A DNA stretch of 64,000 nt from Chthonomonas sp. UBA2362 (lineage in GTDB: Bacteria; Armatimonadota; Fimbriimonadia; Fimbriimonadales; Fimbriimonadaceae): positions 546,794 to 610,793 of the forward strand of contig DDTO01000002.1 of NCBI GenBank assembly GCA_002344135.1, written 5' to 3'. A program made the translations under genes and the position numbers. Positions 25,489-33,908 of this stretch are shown here, one piece after another. How positions within the stretch are numbered: position 1 is the first letter of the stretch; every line of letters starts with the position of its first letter. Under the pieces are notes generated by a model, which saw nothing but the letters and a program-made list of their open reading frames with translations, searched no databases and was not told where the DNA came from.

Positions 25489-26051
25489 TTCGTACTCTCC
25501 TCGTAAAGGACTCTAAACCGCTCTCGGGCTCGAAAGAGCCGGGTCTTCGCGGCGTTTACATTGCATCCAAGGCTCTCGGCAACGTCCTGAAGGCTCATGT
25601 CGTCCCAGTAGAACAGCACGAGAATCGCTCGATCGGCGGGCGAGAGTCGGCCCATCGCGTCCGCGATTCGCGGATCGGTCTCGGTCCATGTCGGCTCCTC
25701 AGCGAACCGGTCGGCGACCTCGGTGAGCTCGACTTGCTTGGAGCGATGCTTCAAGCCTCGGGCCTGCTGGATGCTTCGGTTCACGGCGATGCGAAAGAGC
25801 CACGTGCTGAACCGCGAGCGTCGATCGAAGCGTTTCAGGTGTCGATACACGAGCGTGAAGATCTCCTGCACCGCGTCGGCGGACTCGTCGGCGTCCAACA
25901 GGACTCCACGGGCGATCGCGTACACCTTGTCGTAGTACTTTTCGTAGAGCCGCGTGAACGCGCTTTGATCGCCAGCCAAGAAGCGATCGGCGAGGAGAGA
26001 ATCCTCGTCGAAAACGCTCGCTCCTGCAGAAGGGTAGTACACCGACACCAT
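25485..26051 (-). CDS. ECF-type RNA polymerase sigma factor (RpoE-like)
   Basis: A 188-residue sigma factor with region 2 (AFTRLYEKYYDKVYAIARG, then DAVQEIFTLVYRHLKRFD and STWLFRIAVN) and region 4 (LSPADRAILVLFYWDDMSLQ and NVNAAKTRLFRARERFR). No region 1 or 3, as in group 4 sigma factors. It overlaps the presumed anti-sigma gene by 4 bp and lies 33 bp after the large secreted STN-like protein. Probably an envelope-responsive regulator of that unit. AAAGAG lies about 4-9 bases before the ATG. Confidence 0.92.
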   Translation of the reverse strand: MVSVYYPSAGASVFDEDSLLADRFLAGDQSAFTRLYEKYYDKVYAIARGVLLDADESADAVQEIFTLVYRHLKRFDRRSRFSTWLFRIAVNRSIQQARGLKHRSKQVELTEVADRFAEEPTWTETDPRIADAMGRLSPADRAILVLFYWDDMSLQDVAESLGCNVNAAKTRLFRARERFRVLYEESTN

Positions 26052-26084
26052 TCACTCTTTCGACGCGATCTGACGGTTTTGAGG

Positions 26085-28232
26085 TTACCGCCCGTGGGTT
26101 CCGTCGTCACCGTCGCCGGCCTTTCGATACCGCTCGATCAACTCGTCGATCTTCTTCTTTACGGACGCCGGAGCGTTGGCGGGCGTTATCCAGGGTGCAT
26201 CGGCGGGGATCGAGTTGTCGCGAATCGCGCCGCGCACGAAGTGTCGGGGACTCAACCGAATCGTGAGACTGACGTCGCGGGCCGTCCCGATACGCCAAGT
26301 CTCGTCTTTTGGCAGGTTGGCGGCCCACGAGTAAAGTTCGGGTTGCTGGCGGGCGTAAGCCCGCCATGCGACCGAGTCTACATTCTCGAGGTTCGCTATA
26401 ACTTGTCCATCGTCGTTTTGCATCCGCGTCTGAAAGAGCAGAGCCTCCGACGAAGAGGCGGTGATATACCCGCCGGACGGCAGCCCACTCGGCAAGGCTT
26501 CCGTAGGCTCCCGAGCGACCGTGTCGTCGTCGGCCTCGTCCTCTTCGGCGCCCCTGGCCTCGTTGGCTGGTGCCGTATCTTCCATATCGAGCCGGTGATC
26601 GGCGCCGAAAACCAGATCGTTGACAATCGCCAGCTGCCCTTTAGTCAGCGACCCCAACGGCAGTCTCCCTCCCGTGACGAGATTGCGGCGCTGATCTTCG
26701 CTGAGGTGACCGTACAGGGAGAGCAGCTGCCAATCCCCGAAGTAGAGGAGGTCCATTCGGCCCCCGAGCCCGAGGAGCAACGAGTAACCGGCTGCTCCCA
26801 TCATCGGTGGAATCGGTTGACGCATCGCGAAAGCGGATAGCTCGGCCAGGCTGAGAAACTCCTTCTTGCGTGCGAGCCGCACGAATTCGCCGATCGCCCC
26901 TCTGTCGCTTCGGGCGAACCGGCTCTCGGTGATCAGCCTGGGCCTTCCGATCAGCCATTCGCCCTCCCTTTTCAAGATCAGCAAATCGAACGAATCGCAG
27001 ACTCGAAGGAATCCCTCGACTGTCGGCAGTTGCGCCTGCTCGGCGAACATAAGAACGGAGAGCAGGTCGTCGGGCAGCGAGGCGACGAGTTGGCCGCCCA
27101 TCTTCTTGCGCACCGCGAAGACGGCGTCGGACGGCACGAAGCTAAGGGGCTCAAACTTTTCGGGCTGGGTCACGATCTCGAGAAACTCGGCGCCCGGCTT
27201 CTTCGTCACGCCATCGTCGTTCATCCAGAGGGCTCGACTCTCAGACATAAGCCGCTTGGATGCGTCGCTGTACTCGATTACCGTGTCGTCCTTTCCGACG
27301 CCGACCCCCGTCACCGGGCTCGGGGAGTCCTGACCGCGGCCGAAAGTGGAGTAAACCCGGGCCATGCCTCCCTTGGGGCCCACGAGCATCACGTCGACTC
27401 CATAGCTCAATCCGAACCATTCGAGACCCCTCGAAACCGCAACGAGGACGCGAACGGGCAATTCGATCGGTTCCGACTGCATTTCGAGGACCGAAGCCCA
27501 CTCCTTCGTTTCGGGGTTATCTTCGAGGACCTTTCGAGCCTCTTCCCAAACGCCGCGATCTGCCATCCACGATCGGATGGCGGCAGAGGCGTTCTTCACC
27601 GGTCTTTGCATCCGGTTCGGCGAGTCGCTGAAGACCAGCCGCTGTCCGGGCCGGATCGTTGCGATCTCGGCGGCTTCGATTCCCGCAAGGAGCCGAAAGG
27701 CGAGGCGCTGTCCGGGTCTCGCTCCTTCGAGGCTTCTCATCTTGCGGAAGGCGTCTTCGTTGGGTGATGGCTTGGAGAGGTCGCGGGCGATCTCGGTGGC
27801 TCGTTTGACCAGGGCATCGACGGGTTCCTTTTCGTTTGCCTGCTTTAGGCCCTCGCTGATCGACTCTTCGACCACCTTCTTGCGATAGGCTCGGTCGGCT
27901 CTCTCATCCGCGCCGGCGGCCTTGGCGTCTCGTGTCAGGACGTACTTGCCCTCCGAAAGACTCCAGCGACCGCTCGAAACGGTCGCGATCCGATCGAGGA
28001 GGTCGCCGACCTTCACATCGTTCACGTCGACGAGTAGGTACTCGCTCGACATCGAAGGAGACGTATCGATGGGCAGCTGGAATCGCGTCGCCAAGGCGTC
28101 GACCAACCTCGCCACCGGCGCGGCAGCGTGGCGAAACGAGATGTTCTGGGCGTATGGCGGACCCGTCGGCAATTGGGCGCTGGCTAGACCGACGAGCGCA
28201 CACCCGGCCAGGGAAAAGGCGGATCGGATCAT
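26085..28232 (-). CDS. large secreted protein with an N-terminal STN-like domain
   Basis: A 715-residue exported protein, signal peptide about 19 residues (cleavage near GLASAQ). The first mature domain (about residues 30-100) reads APVARLVDALATRFQLPIDT, then VNDVKVGDLLDRIATVSSGR, like an STN/secretin N-domain. The rest matches no family I know and ends in a charged helical tail. No beta-barrel or secretin core is visible. It precedes the ECF sigma and anti-sigma genes in the same direction; the shared domain type with the anti-sigma suggests a signalling unit. ATG 28232 is preferred to TTG 28238. Confidence 0.72.
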   Translation of the reverse strand: MIRSAFSLAGCALVGLASAQLPTGPPYAQNISFRHAAAPVARLVDALATRFQLPIDTSPSMSSEYLLVDVNDVKVGDLLDRIATVSSGRWSLSEGKYVLTRDAKAAGADERADRAYRKKVVEESISEGLKQANEKEPVDALVKRATEIARDLSKPSPNEDAFRKMRSLEGARPGQRLAFRLLAGIEAAEIATIRPGQRLVFSDSPNRMQRPVKNASAAIRSWMADRGVWEEARKVLEDNPETKEWASVLEMQSEPIELPVRVLVAVSRGLEWFGLSYGVDVMLVGPKGGMARVYSTFGRGQDSPSPVTGVGVGKDDTVIEYSDASKRLMSESRALWMNDDGVTKKPGAEFLEIVTQPEKFEPLSFVPSDAVFAVRKKMGGQLVASLPDDLLSVLMFAEQAQLPTVEGFLRVCDSFDLLILKREGEWLIGRPRLITESRFARSDRGAIGEFVRLARKKEFLSLAELSAFAMRQPIPPMMGAAGYSLLLGLGGRMDLLYFGDWQLLSLYGHLSEDQRRNLVTGGRLPLGSLTKGQLAIVNDLVFGADHRLDMEDTAPANEARGAEEDEADDDTVAREPTEALPSGLPSGGYITASSSEALLFQTRMQNDDGQVIANLENVDSVAWRAYARQQPELYSWAANLPKDETWRIGTARDVSLTIRLSPRHFVRGAIRDNSIPADAPWITPANAPASVKKKIDELIERYRKAGDGDDGTHGR

Positions 28233-28287
28233 GCGCAAAATTGTCTGACGCTAGTATACGTCCGAACGCGCGCTTCCGCAAACGAAA

Positions 28288-28608
28288 CTACGGTTCGAGG
28301 TCGATTCCGGGGTCCCAGCCCTGCTCGCTTGCCAGCATCAGCACCTCGACTTCCATGTCGCGGTCAACGCGGATTTGGCACGAGAGCCGGAACTGACCGA
28401 GGACGCCGTCTTCCTCCAGGCAGTCGTGTTCCTTGTCCCCCATCGGGGGTTCCTCACTGTGGAATTTCACACGGCAGGTCGTGCACCGTGCGTTCCCTCC
28501 GCATCGATGGCTGATATCCACCCCGGCTTGCTCGATTCCGTGGGCGAGTTTGGTGCCCTCCGGCATGCCGTACTCGCCAAATCGGCGAACTTTGATTTTA
28601 TAGTCCAT
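28288..28608 (-). CDS. [2Fe-2S] plant-type ferredoxin
   Basis: A 106-residue electron carrier. The cluster ligands appear as SHRCGGNARCTTCRV (a C-x5-C-x2-C arrangement) plus a later Cys in FRLSCQIRVD, the pattern of adrenodoxin/plant-type ferredoxins. No transit or signal peptide, so it is cytoplasmic. The partner is not visible among the neighbours. A TATCCT element lies 15 bases before the ATG, so this gene appears to have a short leader. Confidence 0.9.
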   Translation of the reverse strand: MDYKIKVRRFGEYGMPEGTKLAHGIEQAGVDISHRCGGNARCTTCRVKFHSEEPPMGDKEHDCLEEDGVLGQFRLSCQIRVDRDMEVEVLMLASEQGWDPGIDLEP

Positions 28609-28716
28609 GTTCGTGGAACGCCGAGGATACCGGACCTATCCTTCGTCAGACCCTGTGCTGTCTTTGGTATGGGATTTGGCAGAACCCGGCCGAAGCGCGG
28701 GTATCACTCTTTCACG

Positions 28717-30357
28717 ATGATACGATTGCTACTGGGCATGCTTCTAGCGGTTCAAGTCGCGGCAGCAGCGCCCCCAACACAAGACGACTTCTACGAAGGA
28801 CTCGGAAGCCACCACCGCAAGATCACGACGAACTCGCCGACAGCGCAGAGGTTCTTCGATCAAGGGCTTGCGTTCCTTTTTGCCTTCAACCACGATGAGG
28901 CGATTCGGTCGTTTACGAAGGCGACCGAACATGACCCAGACTGCGCAATGGCATGGTGGGGCATCGCGATCGCGAACGGCCCACACATCAATAACCCAGT
29001 CGTCGAGCCCGACAAAGCAAAGGCTGCCTGGGACGCCGCGAATCGGGCCCGCCAAGGATCCGGCCGCTGCACTCTGGCGGAAAGGGACCTGATTCGGGCC
29101 GCTTTCGCTCGTTACACGAGCAACCCCAACGCCGATCGTGGGCCGCTCGATCGCGCCTATGCCCAGGCGATGCGACGGGTATGGAGGGCCCATCCGCGCG
29201 ATGCCGACGTCGGCGCCTTGTTCGCCGAGTCGATGATGGACCTCCGGCCGTGGGACCTCTGGAAGACCGACGGTAAGCCTCAGCCTGGGACGCGCGAGAT
29301 CGTCTCCACGCTCGAGCGCGTGCTGAAGATCGATCCACTGCATCCCCTCGGACTCCATCTATACATCCATGCGGTGGAGGCTTCGCCTAGCCCGGAACGG
29401 GCGGTTACGGCGGCCGATCGATTGCGCGATCTGCAACCCGGCCTTGGCCATATGGTGCACATGCCCTCACATATCGACGTGAGAACGGGCGACTGGCGCA
29501 AAGCCATCATCGCCAACGAGAAGGCGATCGTCGCTGACCAGCGATATCGAGAGCGAAACGCCGAGCCGGGCTTTTACCGCGTCTACATGGCCCACAACCA
29601 CCACATGCTCGCCTTGGCCGCGATGATGAAAGGAGAGCGCGCCAAGGCAATCGATGCGATAGACCAGATGCTCGCGGTGTTTCCGCCCGAGTTCCTCGAA
29701 GCGGTGGCGCCCCTCGTCGATGGATACACCGCGATGCCCATCGAGGTGAGAATCCGCTTCGGGATGTGGCAAGAAGTGCTCGACATGCCCGACCTGCCGG
29801 GCCACTTTCCGCTCGGGCGATCGCTTCGTTTTGCCGCGCGCGCAGTAGCCTACGCCGCTCTCGGTGAGCCCGAAAAGGCGCGTGCGGAACAGTCCTTCTT
29901 CTACGAACAGAAAAGGAATGTGGGCAAGGACGCCACCTTCGGCAACAACAGTGCCGCCGACATTTTGCCTGTGGCGACCCACTTGATGAACGGCGAGATC
30001 CTGCTCGCCGAAGGCCGGATCGATCGGGCGCTGGTCACGCTCCGTGACGCGGTTCGTTGTGAGGACCGACTCCGATACAACGAGCCGCCCGACTGGATTC
30101 AGCCGACCCGGCATACCCTGGGCGCCGCCCTCCTCAAGGCCGGAAAGCCCTCGGAAGCCGCCAGGGTGTACCGGGCCGACCTTGTGAAGCATCCCAACAA
30201 CGGCTGGGCGCTCTACGGCCTCTCGACGGCCCTGACGAAGATGGGCAAGGCGAGCGAAGCCAAGCGCTACCAAGAGAAGTTCGAGGTTGCTTGGGAGGGA
30301 GCGGACGTGTCGATCACTTCCTCCTGCCTCTGCCTCCCGGACGCCGGCAAGCACTAG
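28717..30357 (+). CDS. exported tetratricopeptide-repeat protein
   Basis: A 546-residue protein with an N-terminal signal peptide (about 18 residues). The repeat regions include FFDQGLAFLFAFNHDEAIRS with FTKATEHDPDCAMAWWGIAI, and later TLGAALLKAGKPSEAARVYR and WALYGLSTALTKMGKASEAK. A central part is rich in His (MVHMPSHIDVRTGDW, MAHNHHMLALAAMM), conserved in this family of exported TPR proteins and suggesting metal or cofactor contact. ATG 28717 is chosen because it begins the signal peptide. Function unknown; converges on aroC with a CTAG overlap. Confidence 0.8.
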   Translation: MIRLLLGMLLAVQVAAAAPPTQDDFYEGLGSHHRKITTNSPTAQRFFDQGLAFLFAFNHDEAIRSFTKATEHDPDCAMAWWGIAIANGPHINNPVVEPDKAKAAWDAANRARQGSGRCTLAERDLIRAAFARYTSNPNADRGPLDRAYAQAMRRVWRAHPRDADVGALFAESMMDLRPWDLWKTDGKPQPGTREIVSTLERVLKIDPLHPLGLHLYIHAVEASPSPERAVTAADRLRDLQPGLGHMVHMPSHIDVRTGDWRKAIIANEKAIVADQRYRERNAEPGFYRVYMAHNHHMLALAAMMKGERAKAIDAIDQMLAVFPPEFLEAVAPLVDGYTAMPIEVRIRFGMWQEVLDMPDLPGHFPLGRSLRFAARAVAYAALGEPEKARAEQSFFYEQKRNVGKDATFGNNSAADILPVATHLMNGEILLAEGRIDRALVTLRDAVRCEDRLRYNEPPDWIQPTRHTLGAALLKAGKPSEAARVYRADLVKHPNNGWALYGLSTALTKMGKASEAKRYQEKFEVAWEGADVSITSSCLCLPDAGKH

Positions 30358-31442
30358 GCCGGTGGGTCGATCGCTCGCTGTCTCAGCGCGTGATCGGCCA
30401 AAACGAGGGCGACCATCGCCTCTACCATCGGCACGGCCCGTGGCAACACGCACGGGTCGTGCCTTCCCCGACCCTGGAGGGTCGTGTTCTCTCTTTTGGT
30501 GGTGACCGTGTGCTGCTCGCGCATGACGGTCGCCGTCGGCTTGAAGGCGGCGCGAACCACGATCGGCATTCCATTCGAAATGCCGCCCTGGATGCCGCCG
30601 CTCCGGTTGGTCGGGGTGAACACTTGCTTTTCGTCGTCGGCCCAGAACTCGTCGTTGTGCTCGGTACCTGTGAGCAGCGTGCCGCCGAACCCGGAACCCG
30701 ACTCGAAACCCTTGCAAGCGGGCAGGCTGAGCAGCGCCTTCGCTAGATCGGCCTCCAGCTTGTCGAAGACCGGCTCACCCCAACCGGCCGGCACCTCACG
30801 AGCAACGCAGCCGACGATACCACCCACCGAGTCGCCGTTCTTGCGGGTGTCCTCGATGAGGGCGATCATTCGTTCGGCGGTTTCAGGATCGGGACAGCGG
30901 ACCATCGTCGCCTCGACATCCTCGCGATTTACGTGCGTCGGTTCGACCTCGGCGGCCAGGTCCTTAACTTGCTCTACCCAGCCAACGATCTCCACTCCGT
31001 ACCATTCTTGGAGCAGCTTCCGCGCCACCGCGCCGGCCGCCACCCGGCCGATGGTCTCGCGGGCGGATGCTCGCCCTCCGCCTTCCCACGCCCGGAGGCC
31101 GTACTTGACCTCGTACGTGTAGTCCGCATGGCTCGGCCGGTACTTCTCGCGCATTTCGTCGTAGTCGCGTCCCCGAGCGTCCTCGTTGAGGACGAGCATC
31201 GAGATCGGAGTGCCCAGGCTGAGGCCGTTCTGAACCCCGCTGAGAATCTTCACGGTGTCGGATTCTTTGCGCTGGGAGACGATCGTGCTTTGGCCTGGCT
31301 TGCGCCGATCGAGCTCGAGTTGGATGTCGGTCTCTGTGATGGGAAGACGGGGCGGGCAGCCATCGATGACGACCCCCACACCGCCCCCGTGGGACTCGCC
31401 CCACGTCGTGATTCGGAAGAGACGGCCGAAGGAATTGCCCAT
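30354..31442 (-). CDS. aroC: chorismate synthase
   Basis: Last enzyme of the shikimate pathway, converting EPSP to chorismate with reduced FMN, 362 residues. The start block GNSFGRLFRITTWGESHGGG is diagnostic, followed by RRKPGQSTIVSQRKESDTV, GRASARETIGRVAAGAVARK and GGIQGGISNGMPIVVRAAFK. ATG 31442 gives the canonical N-terminus and has TACACT 7 bases upstream; the longer open frame is rejected. aroB and aroK are in a separate operon at 49-51 kb. Confidence 0.96.
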   Translation of the reverse strand: MGNSFGRLFRITTWGESHGGGVGVVIDGCPPRLPITETDIQLELDRRKPGQSTIVSQRKESDTVKILSGVQNGLSLGTPISMLVLNEDARGRDYDEMREKYRPSHADYTYEVKYGLRAWEGGGRASARETIGRVAAGAVARKLLQEWYGVEIVGWVEQVKDLAAEVEPTHVNREDVEATMVRCPDPETAERMIALIEDTRKNGDSVGGIVGCVAREVPAGWGEPVFDKLEADLAKALLSLPACKGFESGSGFGGTLLTGTEHNDEFWADDEKQVFTPTNRSGGIQGGISNGMPIVVRAAFKPTATVMREQHTVTTKRENTTLQGRGRHDPCVLPRAVPMVEAMVALVLADHALRQRAIDPPA

Positions 31443-31449
31443 CGCCGCT

Positions 31450-31455
31450 AGTGTA
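31450..31455 (-). promoter_or_regulatory. aroC: leaderless-type -10 (TACACT) for aroC
   Basis: TACACT ends 7 bases before ATG 31442 in the 43-bp divergent gap between aroC and the aldehyde dehydrogenase. Confidence 0.5.
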
Positions 31456-31473
31456 CTGGTCCAAGCGATGGGG

Positions 31474-31479
31474 CACACT
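31474..31479 (+). promoter_or_regulatory. leaderless-type -10 (CACACT) for the aldehyde dehydrogenase
   Basis: CACACT, one mismatch to TANNNT, ends 6 bases before ATG 31486 and favours that start over ATG 31468. Confidence 0.35.
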
Positions 31480-31485
31480 TCCGGC

Positions 31486-32940
31486 ATGATCCATCGAGAA
31501 CTCCTTATCGACGGCATCTTCCTCGGCGGCGAATGCGACACCCAGACGCCTAAGCAGGTGGTCCGCTCGCCGCACAACATGACGATCGTCGGCTCTGCGG
31601 CCGAGGCTGGCCCGGCCGCGGTCGAAGCCGCGATCGAAGCGGCGACGCGGGCCTACGCGACATGGAGGCGCAGCGCTCGGTACGAACGGCAAGGGCTGCT
31701 TCGCCGGATCGCGAATGCGCTGCGGGAACGACGCTCCGAACTCGCGATGCTTGCCGCCGAAGAGATCGGCAAGCCGATCACGTGGGCCGGGGCAGAACTG
31801 GATCGGAGCGCTTTGACTTTCGAACTTGCCGCTGACCTTCTCGACGATTTCGGCCGTGTTTCGATGCCGGTCGACTATGACCCGCGGGGCGCCGGGCACA
31901 CGGCGGTGGCGGAGCGCTTCCCGATCGGCCCGATCCTGTGCATCACTCCCTACAATTGGCCGTTCAACTTGGCCGCGCATAAGATTGCCCCTGCCCTCGC
32001 GGCTGGCAACACGGTGATCCTCAAGGGCTCCGGCGCGGCGTCTCTTTGCACCCTCACCTTGGCGCGTCTGATCCACGAGGCCGGGTGCCCTCCGGGAGTG
32101 CTCAATGCCGTGAACTGCGAGCCCGAACTCGCCGAGTCGATCGCCACCGATCCTCGCGTCGCCATGATCAGTTTCACTGGATCGCCTTCGGTCGGGTGGC
32201 CTCTGAAGCGCCTGTGCGCGGAGAAGCGGGTTGCGCTCGAACTCGGAGGTGACTCCACCGCGATCGTCTGCGACGATGCCGACCTCGACTGGGCGGCCCA
32301 GCGCTGCGCCTTGGGTGGTTACGGTTACGCGGGCCAGGTCTGCATCTCGGTCCAGCACGTTCTGGCGGACCAGCGCGTGTGCGACGGGCTGCGATCCAGG
32401 CTCGTGGCTCAGACCAAGCACACGCCTCATGGCGATCCTCGGGAGGCAAAGTGCGTTTGCGGGCCCATGATCTCCCCGGAGGCCGCGATCAAGGTGGCCG
32501 AGTGGATCGCCGAGGCGGTCGAAGCGGGCGCAGAAGTTCTTGCCGGCGGCAAGCGAATCGGGAACGCGGTGGAGCCGACCCTTGTGGAGTTCCCGGATCG
32601 CTGGTCAGGCACGGCTCCCCGCTTGGCCCGCGAGGAGGTCTTCGGCCCTGTCCTCACCCTGAGCCGATTCGGGAGTTTCGACGAGGCATTGGCTCGCGTT
32701 AATGCTTCCGAATACGGCATCCAGGCAGGGGTCTTCACCCGTGACCTTCAGCGAGCCGAACAAGCCTTCCGAACCCTCGATGTCGGTGGCGTCGTGATCG
32801 GCGATTTTCCCACCCTCCGTTTCGACTCGCTACCCTACGGGGGGGTGAAACGGAGCGGCTTCGGCCGCGAGGGCGTTCGCTTCGCGATGGCGGAGATGAC
32901 GGAATGGAAGGTGATGGTGGTACGGCCCGGCGGGATCTGA
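31486..32940 (+). CDS. NAD(P)-dependent aldehyde dehydrogenase
   Basis: ALDH-superfamily enzyme of 484 residues. The Rossmann cofactor site and catalytic residues are visible: PYNWPFNLAAHKIAPALAAG, FTGSPSVG, ALELGGDSTAIV (catalytic Glu region) and GYAGQVCISVQ with the nucleophilic Cys. EEVFGPVLTLSRF is the C-terminal signature. The order resembles glyceraldehyde-3-phosphate- or lactaldehyde-type ALDHs, but the substrate cannot be assigned. MIHRELLIDG at ATG 31486 is a normal ALDH start. Confidence 0.9.
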   Translation: MIHRELLIDGIFLGGECDTQTPKQVVRSPHNMTIVGSAAEAGPAAVEAAIEAATRAYATWRRSARYERQGLLRRIANALRERRSELAMLAAEEIGKPITWAGAELDRSALTFELAADLLDDFGRVSMPVDYDPRGAGHTAVAERFPIGPILCITPYNWPFNLAAHKIAPALAAGNTVILKGSGAASLCTLTLARLIHEAGCPPGVLNAVNCEPELAESIATDPRVAMISFTGSPSVGWPLKRLCAEKRVALELGGDSTAIVCDDADLDWAAQRCALGGYGYAGQVCISVQHVLADQRVCDGLRSRLVAQTKHTPHGDPREAKCVCGPMISPEAAIKVAEWIAEAVEAGAEVLAGGKRIGNAVEPTLVEFPDRWSGTAPRLAREEVFGPVLTLSRFGSFDEALARVNASEYGIQAGVFTRDLQRAEQAFRTLDVGGVVIGDFPTLRFDSLPYGGVKRSGFGREGVRFAMAEMTEWKVMVVRPGGI

Positions 32941-33013
32941 TGCTAAACAGTCACGCGATCGCGGCTGGCCGAGGAGGCTCGGCGCCGAGAGCAACCCAAC
33001 CCAGAGTGACGAC

Positions 33014-33844
33014 TTATTCTTCAGTCCGGACCTTTTCGATCGCCGATCGGGCGCTGGCGAGACACTTCTCGATGTCTGGTATCGGGTCCTGCGCGTTTTC
33101 CTCGTACTCGAGGGCTACAACACCCCGATAACCGTCCTTCACCAACTGATGAAGGAATCCCGCTGTGTCCAGATCTCCTTCCCCGAGGACCTTCCAAGTC
33201 TTGGCGTCCTTCACGTCCTTCAGGTGGACGTCGTGGACGCGCTTCCCGAGGCGCTTTGCCCAAGCCATCGGGTTCTCTCCCGAGCGAAGGGCATGGCCGG
33301 TGTCGATGCACGCGCCTAGCAGTTGGTGTCTGCCTTCGACGGCTTCCAGCACGCTCGCCAGCTTATCGTAGCGCGAGCCTGGGCCGTGGTTGTGAATCGC
33401 AATCGCGATGCCGAACTCGGCGACGAGCCGATCGAGGATGGGGAGCGCCTCCTTGCTCGGATCGGCGGTGATGACTCTGATGCCATTTGTCCTGGCGAAC
33501 TCGAATACCCGCCGCGCCGCGACCTCGTCTCCGTCGAACCCTTGAACTCCCCAAGCCTGCAGATCGATCTTCGCCGCCTTCAGCCTAGCCAGGGTTTCCG
33601 TCTGCTCCGAGGCCGCGGCATCCATCGGGAAGTGGCCGGGGTAGGCCTGGATGAATTGGAGGCCGAGGCTCTTGGTCCTGTCGATCGCCTCGTGGAACGA
33701 GAATCCGCGCAGGGAGTAACTTTGGATCCCCATCTTGAAGGGCCTGTACGGATCGTCCTGGGTGAGGGCGAGGATTCGGCCCGTCAGGCCTAGCCCGAAG
33801 AGGCCGGTCAGACCGTTTCGCAGGAATTCTCGTCGAGAGTTCAT
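33014..33844 (-). CDS. Tat-exported sugar phosphate isomerase/epimerase-like TIM-barrel protein
   Basis: A 276-residue protein of the AP-endonuclease-2-type TIM-barrel superfamily. The N-terminus MNSRREFLRNG carries a twin-arginine signal followed by a hydrophobic core, so it is exported folded. Barrel motifs include MGIQSYSLRGFS, IAIAIHNHGPGS, GACIDTGHALRSGENP, VHDVHLKDV and GVVALEYEENA; the His, Asp and Glu residues are the family's metal ligands. Substrate probably a sugar. TACAAT lies 7 bases before ATG 33844, which removes the unsupported N-terminal extension. Confidence 0.85.
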   Translation of the reverse strand: MNSRREFLRNGLTGLFGLGLTGRILALTQDDPYRPFKMGIQSYSLRGFSFHEAIDRTKSLGLQFIQAYPGHFPMDAAASEQTETLARLKAAKIDLQAWGVQGFDGDEVAARRVFEFARTNGIRVITADPSKEALPILDRLVAEFGIAIAIHNHGPGSRYDKLASVLEAVEGRHQLLGACIDTGHALRSGENPMAWAKRLGKRVHDVHLKDVKDAKTWKVLGEGDLDTAGFLHQLVKDGYRGVVALEYEENAQDPIPDIEKCLASARSAIEKVRTEE

Positions 33845-33851
33845 TATGCGG

Positions 33852-33857
33852 ATTGTA
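33852..33857 (-). promoter_or_regulatory. leaderless-type -10 (TACAAT) for the TIM-barrel gene
   Basis: TACAAT ends 7 bases before ATG 33844, in the 64-bp gap shared with the divergent lipoprotein gene. Confidence 0.5.
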
Positions 33858-33908
33858 TCCGTTGAACCCTTCGCCCCTGGTCGGACACCCACCGGTGGAG
33901 ACAACGCA

